From Ulva prolifera (Eukaryota; Chlorophyta; Ulvophyceae; Ulvales; Ulvaceae): 64,000 nucleotides of DNA. The stretch lies in assembly GCA_023078555.1 (NCBI GenBank), contig CM041197.1, positions 2,452,501 through 2,516,500 of the forward strand, given 5' to 3'. Below are positions 24,501-37,100 of the stretch, one piece after another (the first letter of the stretch is position 1; every line of letters begins with the position of its first letter). Below the pieces are notes generated by a model. That model saw nothing but the letters and a program-made list of their open reading frames with translations, ran no database searches and was not told the DNA's origin. A program made the position numbers and the translations under genes.

Positions 24501-27500
24501 GGACACTGTGATTCAGGAGTGCGCTGGAGTTTGCTCAGGCGCTTATCATCAAGTTGTATTCATCACAAAGCCCTGCTGGACACGGAACATAAGGGGGCTG
24601 CACCATGGCCCTGTGCACGGGCCATGCTTGCGCCAACTTCCCTCAACACGGCAGCAGTGTTGGCGCAGGCGAACCTGCGCTACAGCGCGGTCATGCAGCG
24701 CATCCGGCCGCTGACGGAGGAGCTGGATAAGCTGCAGGCCAGCCTCGCCGCCGGCGCCACGCGCCTGCAGCAGTGCCGCGCAGAGCTGGCGACGCTCGAC
24801 GAGCGCAAGGCGGGGCTGCAGGCCGACCTTGCGGCCCGCACCGACGAGGCCGCCGAACTCAAGGCGGGCCCCTCCCTCCCCTGCGCCGTGGCTGCCACTG
24901 GCCACTGCGCGTTGGCGAGCGCCTGCTGCGGGCAGATCTCTTGTGTTTGCAGTCTCATAATCTAGTCCACTCCTCAGCCCGTCATTGTCAACACGGCACC
25001 AAAGACTGCTCATGCAGCGGCAACTGCCCCATGTTTCGAGCCCCGCACATTCATACCCACCCGCCGGGTCGTCCCTTATGTGATTTGGTGCACATGCCAT
25101 GTATTACGTTTTCCAGGTGCCTGTGGCTGGACATTGTCCCTGGGAAGCGGGTTTGTACCGAATAGTAATAATCATGTTGGCATCACCCAGCTTTGTGATT
25201 GATCAAAGCAGCCACCGAGGTGGGGCGCTGGGGTGCAGTACGGCCTACGCAAAGCCGAGGAGACGCTCGCTGCGGCCTCTAGCTTGCTGGGCAAGCTCTC
25301 CGGCGAGAAGGACAGCTGGCGGCAGCAGGCCAGCAGCTTCCAGGAGGCCCTGCAGCGCCTACCCGCGGCCTCTGCCGTCGCCGCAGCGTTCATCGTGTAC
25401 GCCGCCGCGGAACCGGAGGCTGTCCGCGGCCGCCTTCTCCGCGAGTGGCGCGCCGTCCCTGGCATCGACCTCCCACCCACCTTCACCGTGGAAGGCTTTC
25501 TGTGTGGGGAGCGTGAGCTTGCAGAGTGGCACTCCTGGGGCCTGCCCGGCGACCAGGTGCGTCCTCCGCCACCGTGCTGCACATGCATGTGTTGACTCGG
25601 TGCATCTCCCGGGACGCGGCTTGACGAGAGTGCGTGCAATGGGCGTGGCAGCCATTTGCCGCGGCGCATAGGTGAGCTTGAGTGGTGCTTCACACACCAC
25701 CTGAAAGCTGGAGACATGACAGAAAGCGATCCCAACTGCGGGTCAGAGCGCTGTGCACATCTGTGTGCGACCCCAAGAGGCTGCTTTGTCCAATGATTGC
25801 TGCCATCTGAGGGGGATTCTGCTGCCGTTTGTGCTGCCTCGTCACACGCTTGTAGTGTCAGCACTCCCAGTGCCAAACGGTGGCAGCCGTGCTGCAGCTC
25901 AGCTCGGAGAACGCCGCAGCGCTGAAGTGCGGTCTGCAGACGCCGCTCCTCATCGACCCCTCCGGCGCCGCCACCGCCTGGCTGTACCGCCTCGCCGCCG
26001 CCTCAGCCAAGGCCGGCACCGCTGAGACGGTCAGCATGCATGACCCACGCCTGTCGACCGTGCTCGAGCTCGCGGTGCGCTTCGGCAAAACGCTCATCGT
26101 GACGAACGCCGACACGGTCGCCCCCCTGCTGATCGGCGTGCTGCAAGGGGACTTCATGCTGCGCGGCAGCGGCCGTGCCGTGGCCATCGGCGACAAGACG
26201 GTGGACGTGGACGAGGCGTTCCGGGTGCTGCTGGTGACGGAGGCCGCCGCGGCAGAGCCGCCGCCGGACCTGCGGCCACTGCTGACGATCGCGAACTTCT
26301 CGCCGACTCGCGCCGGGCTCGAGTCGGCGCTGCTTGCGGCGACACTGCAGCATGAGCAGCCGCAGCTCGAGGCACAGCGCCGGTGCGACACATCCCTGCC
26401 CCAGACACACACCGCAATTTCCCTGCGCCGCGGTGGCCTGGTAATACTGTGATTGAAGCGCAGTGCCGAACGGCCTTGTCGCTCGACTGTTGGCACGTCC
26501 TCAGGGAGACTCGCAGGCTGTATGAACTTCTATCGTAGCGTATCGTTCATGCGTGACCGCAGTGACCTCTTCTGGTGTTGTGACTTGATTTCCGAGCAGA
26601 CCTGGTGGCCTGCTCACATTGCCGGACGCATATGCTGTGGCAACAGGGGCACGTTAGCTTCGCTGATAGCAGAGGGGTGGCTGCAGGCAGCTGCTGAAGC
26701 AGGAGGAGGAGATGAAGGGGGAGCTGGCGGAGCTCAACCGCAGCCTGCTGGCGCGCCTCGCGCAGAGCCGCGGCGACATCCTTGCCGACGCCGAGCTCAT
26801 CGAGTCTCTGGACAGCACCAAGTCCACCGCCTCCCGTATCGCCGCCGCGCTCGCCTCCGCCGCGACCCTGCAGGTTCGGCTCCCTTATACACACAGTTTG
26901 CCTCTGCTAAGCAGCTGCTTCTGGTGCTGTCTGCTTTCTCGGTGATCCTGTCTGATGAAAATGCCCTGCAGGGCAGTTACTGTTATCATGGTTGATTATT
27001 TCGTTGGTGCCAGCCACTGGGTGGCGGCCTGGACCCTGCCCAGCACCCCCGCGCAGGCCTGGGCGTTTGACAGTGACGTGTCCGGTGTGTCGTTCGTGGC
27101 TACTGGCTGTGGGGCGTTCTCATCGCAAATGGCCCAGAGTCAGTTGAACGAGAGCTGTGCTGGCCGCACGAGCAGCAATCGCATGGCCTTCACCGTCATC
27201 AGCAAACCCCGTGTGTGTGTATACAGCACCGTGCACACGATGATACATGAAACAGGTCATGAGTCGGCGTGCGGCGTGTGCATTTAACACATCTGCGGTG
27301 CCTCAGTCCTTACAACGGCAAAGTGTTCAACTTTGCCTTTGTCTTTGTGATCCTATCAATACAGCATGTCACATACTGTATGTGTGATCCATGCCAGATC
27401 ATGTGTTTGGCACAAGCAGTCTGCGTGTGCAGGCGGACCTGGAGCAGCAGCGGGCGGTTTTCCAGCCGGTCGCGGTGTCCGCGGCGTCGCTACACCTCGC

Positions 27501-30500
27501 CCTCGCCGGCCTCCCCGCCCTCAGCCCGATGTACCGCTTCTCACAGCAGCTGCTGCTCGCCGTCTTCCAGAAGGCCCTCGCGACCGCGGTCACCAGCGCC
27601 GACGTCGTCATGCGCATCGCCGCCATCCAGGTGGTGCGCTCCCACCGGAATCTCCCCACACACGCACCTTCTGTGGCACCTGCATGCCCAGGGTGCATCG
27701 GCTGTTTGTGGCCCGCATGCGGAACATGCCGTGCGCGGCTTGCAGTGTAACCAGCATCGATCCCCGTCGGCAGTTCAGCCTCTCTGCAGACACAGAGGCC
27801 CGGCTGCGGCTCAGCCGGGCCTCTGGGCCATGCGTGCAAGCACACGCTGTGCTATCGAGCTGTCATTGTTTGCTGTGGTTGCTGGTTCAATTCGACGCCG
27901 CCAAGCCCGCAGCTGCCACTCTGTGCAGCAGCAGCCACCGATGACTGCCCAAAAGCCACGCGGCCGCTGTGTGGAAACATCCTGGCCATGCTGCCTGCTG
28001 CCGGAGCAGGAGGGCACACCTGCTGTGCCACACAGACAGCGGCGGGTAGCACCGCAGTGACAGCACGCGGCACAAAGGCAGCACACCCGCAATGCAGGAG
28101 GTGGTGAAGCTGCTGTGCGCTGCCGTGCTGCGCGCCACCTTCGGCGTGCACCGGCTGCCCGTCGCGCTGCACCTCATGCATTGCGTCAGTGGCCTGCGCC
28201 GCTCGAGCACGCCCGCCGCGAGCGCCGCCGAGTGGTCGTTCCTCCTCACCGGCGCCGCCCTCGACGCCGCCGCGGGCTCGCCGGCGCCGCCGATCCCCGG
28301 CTGGGTCCCGGCCCCCGCACGCGACCGCTTTGCCGCGCTGGTAGCCAGCTTGCCTGCTGTCGCGCAGGCCGCGCGGTTTGATGATGCCGCCGTGTGGAGC
28401 GCGTGGTGTGACGAGGCGGCCCCTGATGCGGTGCCAGCGGTTGCGGCTGGCCTCTCCAAGTTCCAGCAGGCACTTGTCCTTCAGGTGAGGGTTCTCGCCC
28501 TGCCGTGCCAGTCTGCTCAACGGCCTTGTATCCTGTGCTCGTAGGCACGTTTCTGTACACCACATATACCGGGTATGTGTGCCAGGTGTGTGCTCAAGTC
28601 TACACTGTCTCTAGTGTGCCACCACCTTGAGAACCTTGTGTCAACACAAACGACACCAGCGGCTTATTGATGTGGTGGAGCTCGCCATGGTTTGCAATTC
28701 CTTGGACCCCTGTTTGGCGGATTCAGCATTGTGGTTCTGCCTTGCGCTAGCTCATGAGGCCCGTGCCCTCATGGAGACGACCTCAGCATGGATCGCCGGT
28801 GCAGGCTGTCAGGCCGGACCGCCTCACCGCGGCGCTGCACGGCCTCGCGGCCTCCGAGCTCGGCCTGCCCAGCGTCGCGCCGCCGCCGCACTGCGTGCCC
28901 GCGCTCGCCGCGGAGGCCACCGCCGCCGTGCCGGTGCTCTTCATCGTCACTGCCGGCGGCGACCCCTCCCGCGACCTCCGCGCCCACGCCGCACAGTCCG
29001 ACCCCCCACCCCCTCCTGCGCTCCTGCCTTGGCTCACCCATGCATCGATCCCCGTTCCGGGTAGCACTTGGATTCTTGTCACCATTTGCAGCGGTGTCGC
29101 ATCAGATCCGGCTTGAATCGTCAAATCGTATGCAGTTCCGCCGTTCTGCGATGTGACACGAGGCAGCGACCGGAGGTGCGTCAGAGCACGGACAGCGATT
29201 CCCGCGGGCATGCATGACATATGCATCTGAGGTCGTGTTCGCCTTCGACCAATTCATGCACACTTTGGTGTTACTCCCGCCGCCTCGGGAGCAGTGGCCC
29301 GGTGCGTGCAGGGCACAGGGGGAGGCCGGCTACGCAGAGGTGGCGCTCGGGCAGGGCCAGACCGACGCGGCCGCAGCAGCGGTGCGCTCGGCGGCGGCGG
29401 CCGGCACGTGGGTGTGCCTCAAGAACATGCACCTCGCCGTGTGGTGGCTGCCGCAGCTGGAGCGCCTGCTGCAGCAGCTCACCCGCCACGCCAACTTCCG
29501 GCTGTGGCTCACCACCGAGCCCCACCCCCTCATCCCTGCCGGCCTACTCTCCACCTCACTGGTGCGCCACCTACTTTGCTTCGCTCGGGAGCTCCGTTAC
29601 TTTGCCTCTAGTCCAATCCATGTTCCTGATCACCGCCTCATATCGCCCCCCGGAGGATGTGGCACCGGGCACAACAGACAACGAGGTAGCAGTGTCCAGA
29701 GCGGTGGTGGACTGTAATTGAATCTGGAATCACCTTGCACTGGCGTGTGTACGTGGAGCTGTGCTGCGACCCTCACCCCCTCGTCACGAAGTTGCTGCGG
29801 TGCTACGGCGGCAGGTGTGGAAGCTCTGCGCCCGGGAGAGGCTGTGCGGCAATGCTCCCGCCCACTCGCACTCCCAGCGGCGCGCCTCAGGGGCTGTCAC
29901 TCACCTGCACTCATGCTGACCGCAGCGCCAGACCGTGCGCAAGCAGCTCTCTGACAGTGACCCCGTGGCTGTGCAGAAGGCGGCGTTTGAGCCGGCCCCG
30001 GGCGTGAAGCACAACGTCCGCCGCTCCCTGGCGCAGCTCACCGCCCCCGCCGCCGTGCAGAGGCCGCCACAGGAGCTGCAGCTGCAGGCCATGCTCGCCT
30101 GGTTCCACGCCCTCGTTCAGGTACGCCATGCTCGCCTGCCTCTTCTAGCAGCTGCCTGAGCTGCTGTACGTGCACTGGGCCGCTGGCTTGAGGGCGTGCA
30201 GGGCTGCTGCTGGGTCACACGGACGTAGGTGAGGAGGCAGGTAGTGCCTCAGGAGCAGCGTGCAGCACAGGAACAACGTCGCCAACACATCGCACCCAAG
30301 CCACAGCCAGTAGCGCTGTGAAAGCTTGCTCATGTTCGCATGCCTACCGGCCATGGGAGGCATGGCAGGGCAGCCCCTGGTCTGCGTTCAAGCCTCTGCG
30401 GCGATGCGGTAGTGGCCGGAAGGGTTTAGCCTGGATGCACAAGAGCATCTGGACAGTGCCACAGACGAGTGAACGGCATAGGCAAACACAGCAACTGCGC

Positions 30501-32518
30501 ATCTGGACTGGGTGCAGGAGCGGAGGCGCTTCATTCCCCAGGGCTGGACCAAGGCCTACGAGTTCACGGCCTCCGATCTCTCCGCCGGGCGTGACGTCAT
30601 CGCCCGTGCCGTAGCCTCAGCCGGTGCCACTGCAACGGAACCCCGGTGGCCGCTCATCGCAGGCACGGCGTCCGCTAGCCCATGCCGCCAAGCCCATGCA
30701 TGTGCACAAAGTGGGCGATGTGCCCGAGGCCGGTGTATGTAGCGTGCTGATTGCGCGTGCGTATGTGTTGTGTGCATCTTTGGATCAAAAGCACTGCTAC
30801 TTCTGGCAATGCTCGGTACCATGCTGGAGTGTTCTACCACTCGACGGCCCGAGCTCCCGATGATGTTGTTCGATCGTCCATTTTTTGTGCATATAGGGCT
30901 GCTTGCAACTGCAATCTACGGCGGCCGCATCGACAGCGCCACGGACAGCGGCGTGATGCACGCACACATCGCCCGCGTGTTTGACCCCCGGGTCCTCTCC
31001 GGCGCCCGGACGCTCCCCGGCGCCCCCGCGCCGCTGCAACCGCTGCTGCCTGGCGGCACCGCCTCCGCCGCGACGGTCGTCGGCGGCGCGAAGCGCATCG
31101 CCGACATGCTGCCGGACACCGACACCCCGGCCACCTTCGGCCTCGCTCCGAATGTGGACCGAGCGGAGCTGGAGGCCGCGGCGGCGGCCGCGGTTGCCGC
31201 ACTCCGAGGTCTCTCGGTGCAGCAGATTGACGCGGGGAGTGGTGAGGTGGACCGGGGCGTGTGGCGGCGGCAGCTCGGGCCGATCGTGAAGACGTGGGAG
31301 GGGCTGCTGCAGGGCTCGCGGCCCGTGCAGGCTGCCCGGCGCTTCGGTCGGAAGGAGTCGCTGCGGCGACTGGTGCGCTCCGTGCGCTCACCTGCGTGCC
31401 TCCTGCGGTCTTCCAGTTCAGGTTGTGGGGCCCGTCTCTGTGTCTCGTGGGGATATAGCCGTGGCCTGCCCAGGTGTCGCCGACCCTTTGCTGCCATCGG
31501 CGTGCATGTATGTAGTGACAAACGACAGAGGCCGGGCGTCGAGCCGTTTCCCGGAATCCACTCGCAGATCCACTCACTCACTTGGCGTGTATGTATGTAA
31601 GCATGATCACAGCGTGTGTGTTGCCCTACATGCGCCAGTCCCGGATCAACAGCCATCTGATGAGGATGCGATGCATGTGTAGCGTTGCGTGATTCGTAGC
31701 CAACGCGGTGACGTAATTCTGTGCCACATGTGTAGGGGCCACAAGCTACCGCGGATCCACTGGCTGCATTCCTGGCAGCTCAGCACCGCCTCGGCGACAC
31801 GCTCACCGCAGCCATCGACGAAACACTGTCTGCGCTCGCCGCGGCACTGGACGCAGACGGCCACCCTTCCAGAAACGTCGTCGCTACTGCCGCCACGCTG
31901 ATGCGGGGAGACGTGCCGGACGCGTGGGAGGGCGTCTGGGAGGGCCCTGCAGGTCCGCTGGACTACATCAGGGCCGTGGCGGCACGCGTGTCCGCCACTC
32001 CCGACCTGGAGGACGCGCATGCAAATGGCAGGCTCGTGGGGAGAGGTGCGGCACCGGTGGCTGCCGGCGTCCTTTTCTCTGTGGCGGCATTTGTGAGCGC
32101 GCTGCGGCAGCGGGCGGCCCGATCGGCAAAGGTCAGCGTGGACGCCCTGCAGCTGCTCACAGCCTGGAATCCCGAGCGGCTGCCTGGGACGGTGGCCTCG
32201 TCGGTGGCCACGACTGGCGCGGCGCTGACAGGGCTGCTGTTGGAAGGGGCGGTGTATGATGGGACGGCGCTGGGTGCGGCGACGGTCGGCACTGCCCCAC
32301 ACAGCGCCCTGCCGGCAGTGACTTTGGCGTGGGTGCCGCATGAGGTGGCACAGATAGCTCGGGACTCGAAGGCCGCCGGCTCAGGGCTGATGGAGGTGCC
32401 ACTATACTCTGGCAGTGACCGACGGGCTCTCATCCTGCGGCTCTCGATGCCCGTGCGGCACGGTGCAGAAGTTCATGACTTTGTTTTATCTGGTACTGCA
32501 GCTTTTGTTGGGAGGTAG
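6540..32518 (+). CDS. DYNC2H1: Cytoplasmic dynein 2 heavy chain (retrograde IFT motor, DHC1b)
   Basis: Giant multi-exon gene; the family is about 4,300 residues. The ATG at 6540 starts [17 protein letters not shown]. Exon 1 ends at 7055 before GTGAG and exon 2 resumes in phase at 7200. Tail segments follow, such as [13 protein letters not shown], then a linker ([28 protein letters not shown]). Next come six AAA modules: AAA1 [18 protein letters not shown] and [13 protein letters not shown]2 GPAGSGKT with [19 protein letters not shown], a modified AAA3, a degenerate AAA4, then AAA5 and AAA6 after the stalk. The C-terminal domain includes [28 protein letters not shown] and AIYGGRID, and it ends [14 protein letters not shown]. 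The order and wording match DYNC2H1 rather than DYNC1H1 or axonemal chains. DYNC2H1 is the minus-end motor returning IFT trains from the ciliary tip. No in-frame disruption was seen. Intron sizes run from about 80 to more than 500 bp. Confidence 0.95.
13495..15506 (+). other. DYNC2H1: DHC1b linker region exons
   Basis: Exons in this interval encode the linker (motor-swing) element before the AAA ring. Landmarks are [16 protein letters not shown] near 13520, a helical segment ending [17 protein letters not shown] near 13780, [19 protein letters not shown] near 14390-14440, a segment ending [14 protein letters not shown] near 14829, and [16 protein letters not shown] near 15015-15065. The last exon ends EELSFTR before a GTGCGG donor, and coding resumes near 16062. 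Confidence 0.85.
15857..15980. repeat. AT-rich island with repeated CGGGATT/CCCGAT words in a DHC1b intron
   Basis: Inside the intron between the linker and AAA1 exons (about 15507-16061), this stretch begins CAGGGTGTTGG. It repeats ATCGGG and its complement several times, for example AAATCGGGCCCGATAAATC, and ends with AAAATCGATTTTTGG. ATGTGGCC occurs on both sides, near 15817 and 15976. This looks like part of a small non-autonomous DNA transposon (hAT-like), but no matching far terminus was found, so the assignment is weak. Confidence 0.3.
16463..16946 (+). other. DYNC2H1: DHC1b AAA1 catalytic site (Walker A and Walker B)
   Basis: Walker A GPAGTGKT is at 16463-16486. After an intron of roughly 300 bp, the next exon carries [11 protein letters not shown] and Walker B CFDEFNR at 16926-16946. 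AAA1 is the main ATPase site of all dynein heavy chains. Both motifs are canonical here, so the motor is predicted to be active. Confidence 0.9.
18685..18708 (+). other. DYNC2H1: DHC1b AAA2 P-loop
   Basis: GPAGSGKT in the context [19 protein letters not shown], followed by [18 protein letters not shown]. This is an intact AAA2 nucleotide-binding loop. The exon ends at DADTR, and AAA2 continues at about 19170 with [18 protein letters not shown]. Confidence 0.85.
19940..19963 (+). other. DYNC2H1: DHC1b AAA3 P-loop variant
   Basis: The loop reads GPLGSGKR followed by S, so the usual Thr/Ser directly after the Lys is Arg. From memory, human DYNC2H1 also departs from consensus here (GKG), so the variation may be a family trait. 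A downstream segment [18 protein letters not shown] at about 20330-20385 corresponds to the AAA3 Walker B region and keeps acidic residues. Confidence 0.75.
21815..21841 (+). other. DYNC2H1: DHC1b AAA4 P-loop position, degenerate
   Basis: The site aligns by context ([12 protein letters not shown] just before it, [12 protein letters not shown] just after) with the AAA4 loop, which reads GRSGVGRRT in animals and GNSGVGRRS in Chlamydomonas as I remember them. Here it is GRCGASSRG. It has neither the Lys nor the following Ser/Thr, and even the family's RR pair is lost. AAA4 is therefore unlikely to bind nucleotide in the usual way. Confidence 0.7.
23140..25560 (+). other. DYNC2H1: DHC1b stalk and microtubule-binding domain
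   Basis: Coiled coil 1 is at about 23140-23360 ([19 protein letters not shown], strongly heptad-like). An exon at about 23818-24193 then carries [40 protein letters not shown] and ending PLAEWVK. The returning coiled coil 2 is at about 24660-24870 and 25230-25350. DYNC2H1 has the matching order LSEIRSLRMPP, DTSW and APLAAWVK. This part binds the microtubule and relays the state of the ring. Confidence 0.85.
24226..24263. repeat. Short tandem repeat, 15-bp unit, 2.5 copies
   Basis: TGTGCTGTGGCTAGG occurs twice perfectly (24226-24240, 24241-24255) and is followed by a partial third copy. It lies in the DHC1b intron just after the microtubule-binding-domain exon. Confidence 0.8.
27793..27825. 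repeat. Perfect 14-bp inverted repeat (hairpin) in a DHC1b intron
   Basis: CAGAGGCCCGGCTG at 27793-27806 is followed by the 5-base loop CGGCT, and then by the exact reverse complement at 27812-27825. The stem is GC-rich and perfect. It lies in the intron between the exon ending near 27630 and the one starting near 28100. Its function is unknown. Confidence 0.85.
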
Positions 32519-34128
32519 GTGCACATTTTGGATGGTGGCGCATTGCCTCCTGACCATGCCACAGGATGTGTATCAAGAGCTGCGAGCTTGCAGCTGCATG
32601 AATGCCATACCTGATCAGGTCCTGGGGCTGGCATGTGGAGTTTGAAGTGGCAGGAACGCACCTGCAACGGCTGCCACAGCCACGAACAGGGAGGCGATCT
32701 TGGGTTCTGTGTCACACCTGCTGAGCCTTTTGAATAGGTCTTGTGGAGACATGGATGAACCCAGCACGGTGTTCTCACTGTGGAGAGTTTGCCTGACAAT
32801 TCATTTGTGGGTAGTCAGCTGGGCGGTTGGGTCCGTGTAACTTGTGGCACGTGTGTTTCTGTTCGACAGGTTTGGCTGTGTGATCCGTCTACCACGTGCA
32901 CCTGCCGCAGCCAGGACTTGCTCCACAGTTCTAGAGCCCTGGTCATGGACATGGACGTACTGGTGTGAGAAAGATCATCAGCATATGGCAACATCATGGT
33001 CAAGGGTAACTCACGAAGAATGTGGGTCACAAAGTTGGGCAGCAGTGCAACTGTCGATAGCGGATGCTGTCATACGTCAAACCCAGCCACGGCTCCCGTG
33101 CACAGCAGGCCGGCCACACACTCCACGCCCCGGACCACCACAGGACCGCCACACACCCCACGTATGAGCCCTTGACAGACATGCACATAGGCCAACGCCA
33201 TCTCCTGACGTGCATGCGTGGGGCCGTTGGTGTGCTTGTTCGTTGCCCTGGCGGTGCTACCGGCCACTCCGACTTTGTCACTTTGACAAACAGGTCAACG
33301 CCAGCACGCAGATGGGCACACCCACATCCGCTCACGCCCGCCCACACGCTCCAACCGCACACAGCTCCGAGCACATGCACAAAGCAACCCTGCCGCCTCC
33401 CGCGAGGCCGAGGTGACCGCCCTGCTGCCGCCGGCCGCACGCAGCCCCCCTCCACCCACCCATATCCAAATCCCGTCCAGGACACTGACCCATCCACAGC
33501 ATCAAAACTGCATGGCACACGGACCCAGCAGCGCTGACACAAACCCGAACGCCCAGACAGAGGCACGCCCAGGCCGCATCACACTCGGGGGTGCGCCCGG
33601 ACATCCCGGCGACAGGCGAAGACTGCTGCGAACACGTTTGCGCGCGGCAGCGTGCAAATTAGCGGTGTCTGGATCCAAAGGCCGGCGAGAGGAGGGGCAG
33701 CGGGGAGGTGTCGGGCAGCGCACCGCTCAGGCAGGATGACCATCGAGCGGCGAGAGGTCATCGTGCAGGACGGTGAGTCGCGTCAAAATTGCCTTGCCCG
33801 CATAGGGTGCCATCAGTGGTGTAGCAGCGTGAATCTAGCGGGGCACCTGTTGTGGTGTATCAGTGAGCTGCTCATCCAGAGCTGCTGTGTTATGTTGATC
33901 CATATGGCGGACCAGTGGCGGAGCTATCATAGGAGCGACTCTTTTGCATGTAGAAGACAAATCATGCTTCTTTCCGAATCAGAATCAGCTGATTGAGCTA
34001 GATTACATTCTATCAGGCAACCAATCTGAGGTCGCCTGCAGTGTGCCAATCACTCAAGCGGACATCTTCCAACTGGACTCTACTCTTGCCTGAACTCAGC
34101 ACTACCAAAACCTTTGACAAACTAATTC
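32519..34128. other. Gap between the two convergent dynein genes; weak protease-like trace
   Basis: Two 3' ends face each other here. On the minus strand at about 33073-33150 the frame GLIRGVCGGPVVVRGVECVAG resembles the GxCGGPV nucleophile region of trypsin-like proteins. Another frame at about 32860-33025 reads LLPNFVTHILRELPLTMML. I could not link these with a credible intron, start or stop. The area 33090-33560 is GC- and CA-rich and compositionally odd. No gene is called. About 33760-34128 shows nothing. Confidence 0.3.
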
Positions 34129-37100
34129 TTACACCACATCCAAAAACATGCACACTCCTGCCAGCGTCCACTTGATCCAGCTTGCCTTGCTCTTCAACTG
34201 TGCTGTGAAGATTTCTTCCCGAAACCGCGCCTCCGTGGCGTACACGGGGCATTGGTATGCATCTTTCATCTCAGCCCGGTCGACAGTGACGGCCTTGACC
34301 AGGATGACTGGCATGAGATAGAACAGTTCCTTGGGCTTTGAGTCGTCCAAAACACCGGACTTGTCATCCCAGCGTGCACCCTCCAGTGTCAGGCCATGGA
34401 TAAATGCACCATCACGGCTTGGTTGCTCGACCTGGTCGGGCAGCTTCTTGGTGACCTCAGTGATGATCACCGTCTTGTCGAGCGGCCAGTCGTTTCGCCG
34501 CGCAGTGGTTTGCATGACAGCCGTCAGGAACGACTGAGGGTTGAACAACCCTGATAGCCATACGACCTTGGGGACAGACAGATCCGCTGTCCACTCATTC
34601 AGCTGCTGTGCTCGCGCCTGTACACCAGATCATAATCCTCAGATTGGGACGATTTGAAATCAACGGCAGTAAATTCAGTGCAGGCTGCAACAGAACACGC
34701 CAACGCTGTCTTATAGGGCGTGACCCCACACATATTATATGTGACATATAGGTACACACAGACATGAGTCGCCACACACCTGGACATTGGCGAGCCAGCT
34801 TCCGAGCGGCCGCAGACTGGGGTAAGCCAAGTTCCTCCAAGACATTGGCACAGTATCCGCAGCTAAGGACTGCATCAACTTCTCCATAGGTTCACTCATT
34901 GTGAGGTCACCACGCAGGCCAAGGTCGAGCTCTGCAAGAGAGCGCTTCATCTCTGCTGTCAGAACATTCATGCGCTCCGCCTCTTGAATTGCCACCATGG
35001 TGTATGGGGTGAAGTCCTCCACCCGCCTGTGAGAGTATCAGTCATTAGTCCATTTGGAGTCAGGCAAGTCCAATTGCAGCAACAAGAGCCTGACCAAGAG
35101 TAAAGTACTTCCTGGCAGCAGAATGCCCTGATGATGGCAGTAGGGCAGTCTGAAGTGGGCGTACCCACGGATATCTTCCATGTCATATGTTTCCGGGAGT
35201 CTTTCGACAATGTCCTCGAGCACCATGCGAGCCTTTTCCTCTTCGCTCGCACCACCTTCACCTGCTGCATCCCGGGGCTGCATCAGAATCAGCGAATTGC
35301 AGAACGCATCACCTTCCCGCAGCTTGAAACCGATTTCTGCATTGGGATGCAGCCCAAACGCCATCGGTGTCTCCCCAGGCATTTCCATGAGGTACTCTGT
35401 GACTTGTTTGTGACTGCTTGTATTTGAAGGAGCAATGAATCCAGGGTAGTACTCGATGCCTTCCAACAACGCCTCATTGAAGTACTTGAACAGATATGCG
35501 TTAGCCAGGCGCCGGTCCCAATCCTCGACAATGTGCCCGCCGTACATAATCTCACCGAACATGTAGACCAGGTCGTCCCAAGGCACCTTGACGTTATTTT
35601 CTAGATAGTTGTGAGCGGTCTGACCACAGCAGAGGAGATCGCCAGTGTTGAATGGGTAGTTCATGTTCCAGCCAATGCCGGAAGTAGAACCTGGCAGATT
35701 GCCAACGCCAAACTTCTTGCGCTCCAGCAGGCATGCGTGGAAGTAGCAGAGGCCAAACACGATTGTTCGGAATTCACCCTGCTTTGCACAACCCTCCAGA
35801 ATTTCCTCATTGAAATTGTTCCAGGACCGAATCAGATTTGCCTGCACAGCAACAGGAGATGGTGTAGCACGATGTGCTCCCAGTAGTCAACGGTAGCAAG
35901 CTTCCTGCCAAGTCATGTCATCCTGTCAATTCAGGTTGAACACCAGTAGATACACGTTCTGCAGCACTGTAGCATGAGTGTGATTGTTTGAGGCATACCT
36001 GCAAGCCCTCAGGCGGCTCATTGGTGAGCTTAATAGAGTTCTGCAGCAGCGAGATGGGCAATCCCCGTTCAAGACCTGGAGGAGGCTCCGCTGAGAGGAA
36101 CAGACGGAAATCGGCATGTGCACCCTCTGACAACTTATCCACCTACATGGCAAAGACACGCGATCCTGTGATGTTTCACAGCAGTGTTGACTAGCCTCAA
36201 ATGCCATGCATCGCTGTACTCACAAACAGACTGGGGCACAGTCAGTGTAAATACATCAAAATCTGACAGCGTGTTCAAGACGTCATACCTTTTTCTCCAG
36301 TGGACCGGACGTCCAGTCGATCGTTAGATGGATATTCTGCAGGAGCACCCAGCCACCATTCCGATGGAAGTTGTTGAGGTGATTCATCGCAATCGGCTCT
36401 TGACCCTGACCCAATGAGACAGACACATATTTGCCAGTATCCGCCGTGTAACCAAACTTGCGGCCCAGTGACTCCACCGCGGCCGCAACGTCCACACCAG
36501 GTGACAAGAACACAAACATAGGGACCTGCAAGCAGTTGAGCTGCTTTCAGCCCTGCTACACAGCGCTCCGACCGGCTGAATGATCACATGAATTATCTGT
36601 ACGCGACCAGGAATACAGCATGAGCTGGTGCTGCACAATCACATCGAAAACAGGGACTTTTGGGAAAGCGCACATGTGATCTTGCATCTGCAAAGCTCCG
36701 ATCTAGATTGAATGGTACACTCTGCGTGAACTTGGGATCAATTACAGTGCACACAAACCTCGCCATGGCACTGGTCAAGCGATCTGGGCGCAGTGCACGG
36801 AAAAGAAGCAGCTGGTCAAAGTCACTCATGCGCTTCCAGTCACCCGGCAAAGGCTCGTCTTCTGGACGTTCCAGCTCCATCCACTCCCGCCACCGCTTAG
36901 CGCTACCTTGAAGGTCGTCTGGCAATGTTGTGTAGTCTTCCAACTCTCGCAAGGCCATCACGCATGCCCATACAGCATCTGGAACAAACTCCTTCAGTGG
37001 ATTTTCTGTCCCCTGCACCCATTGAGAAACATGAGAATGCTGAGCCCAGCACCAGCGCTTGGTGCTTATAGAGAGGCACAGAAGCAACGAGCCACACCTG

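Noticed and set aside
27885-27915. B-box-like GGTTCAATTC in a DHC1b intron
   Set aside because: No pairing T-stem, D-arm or acceptor stem around it.
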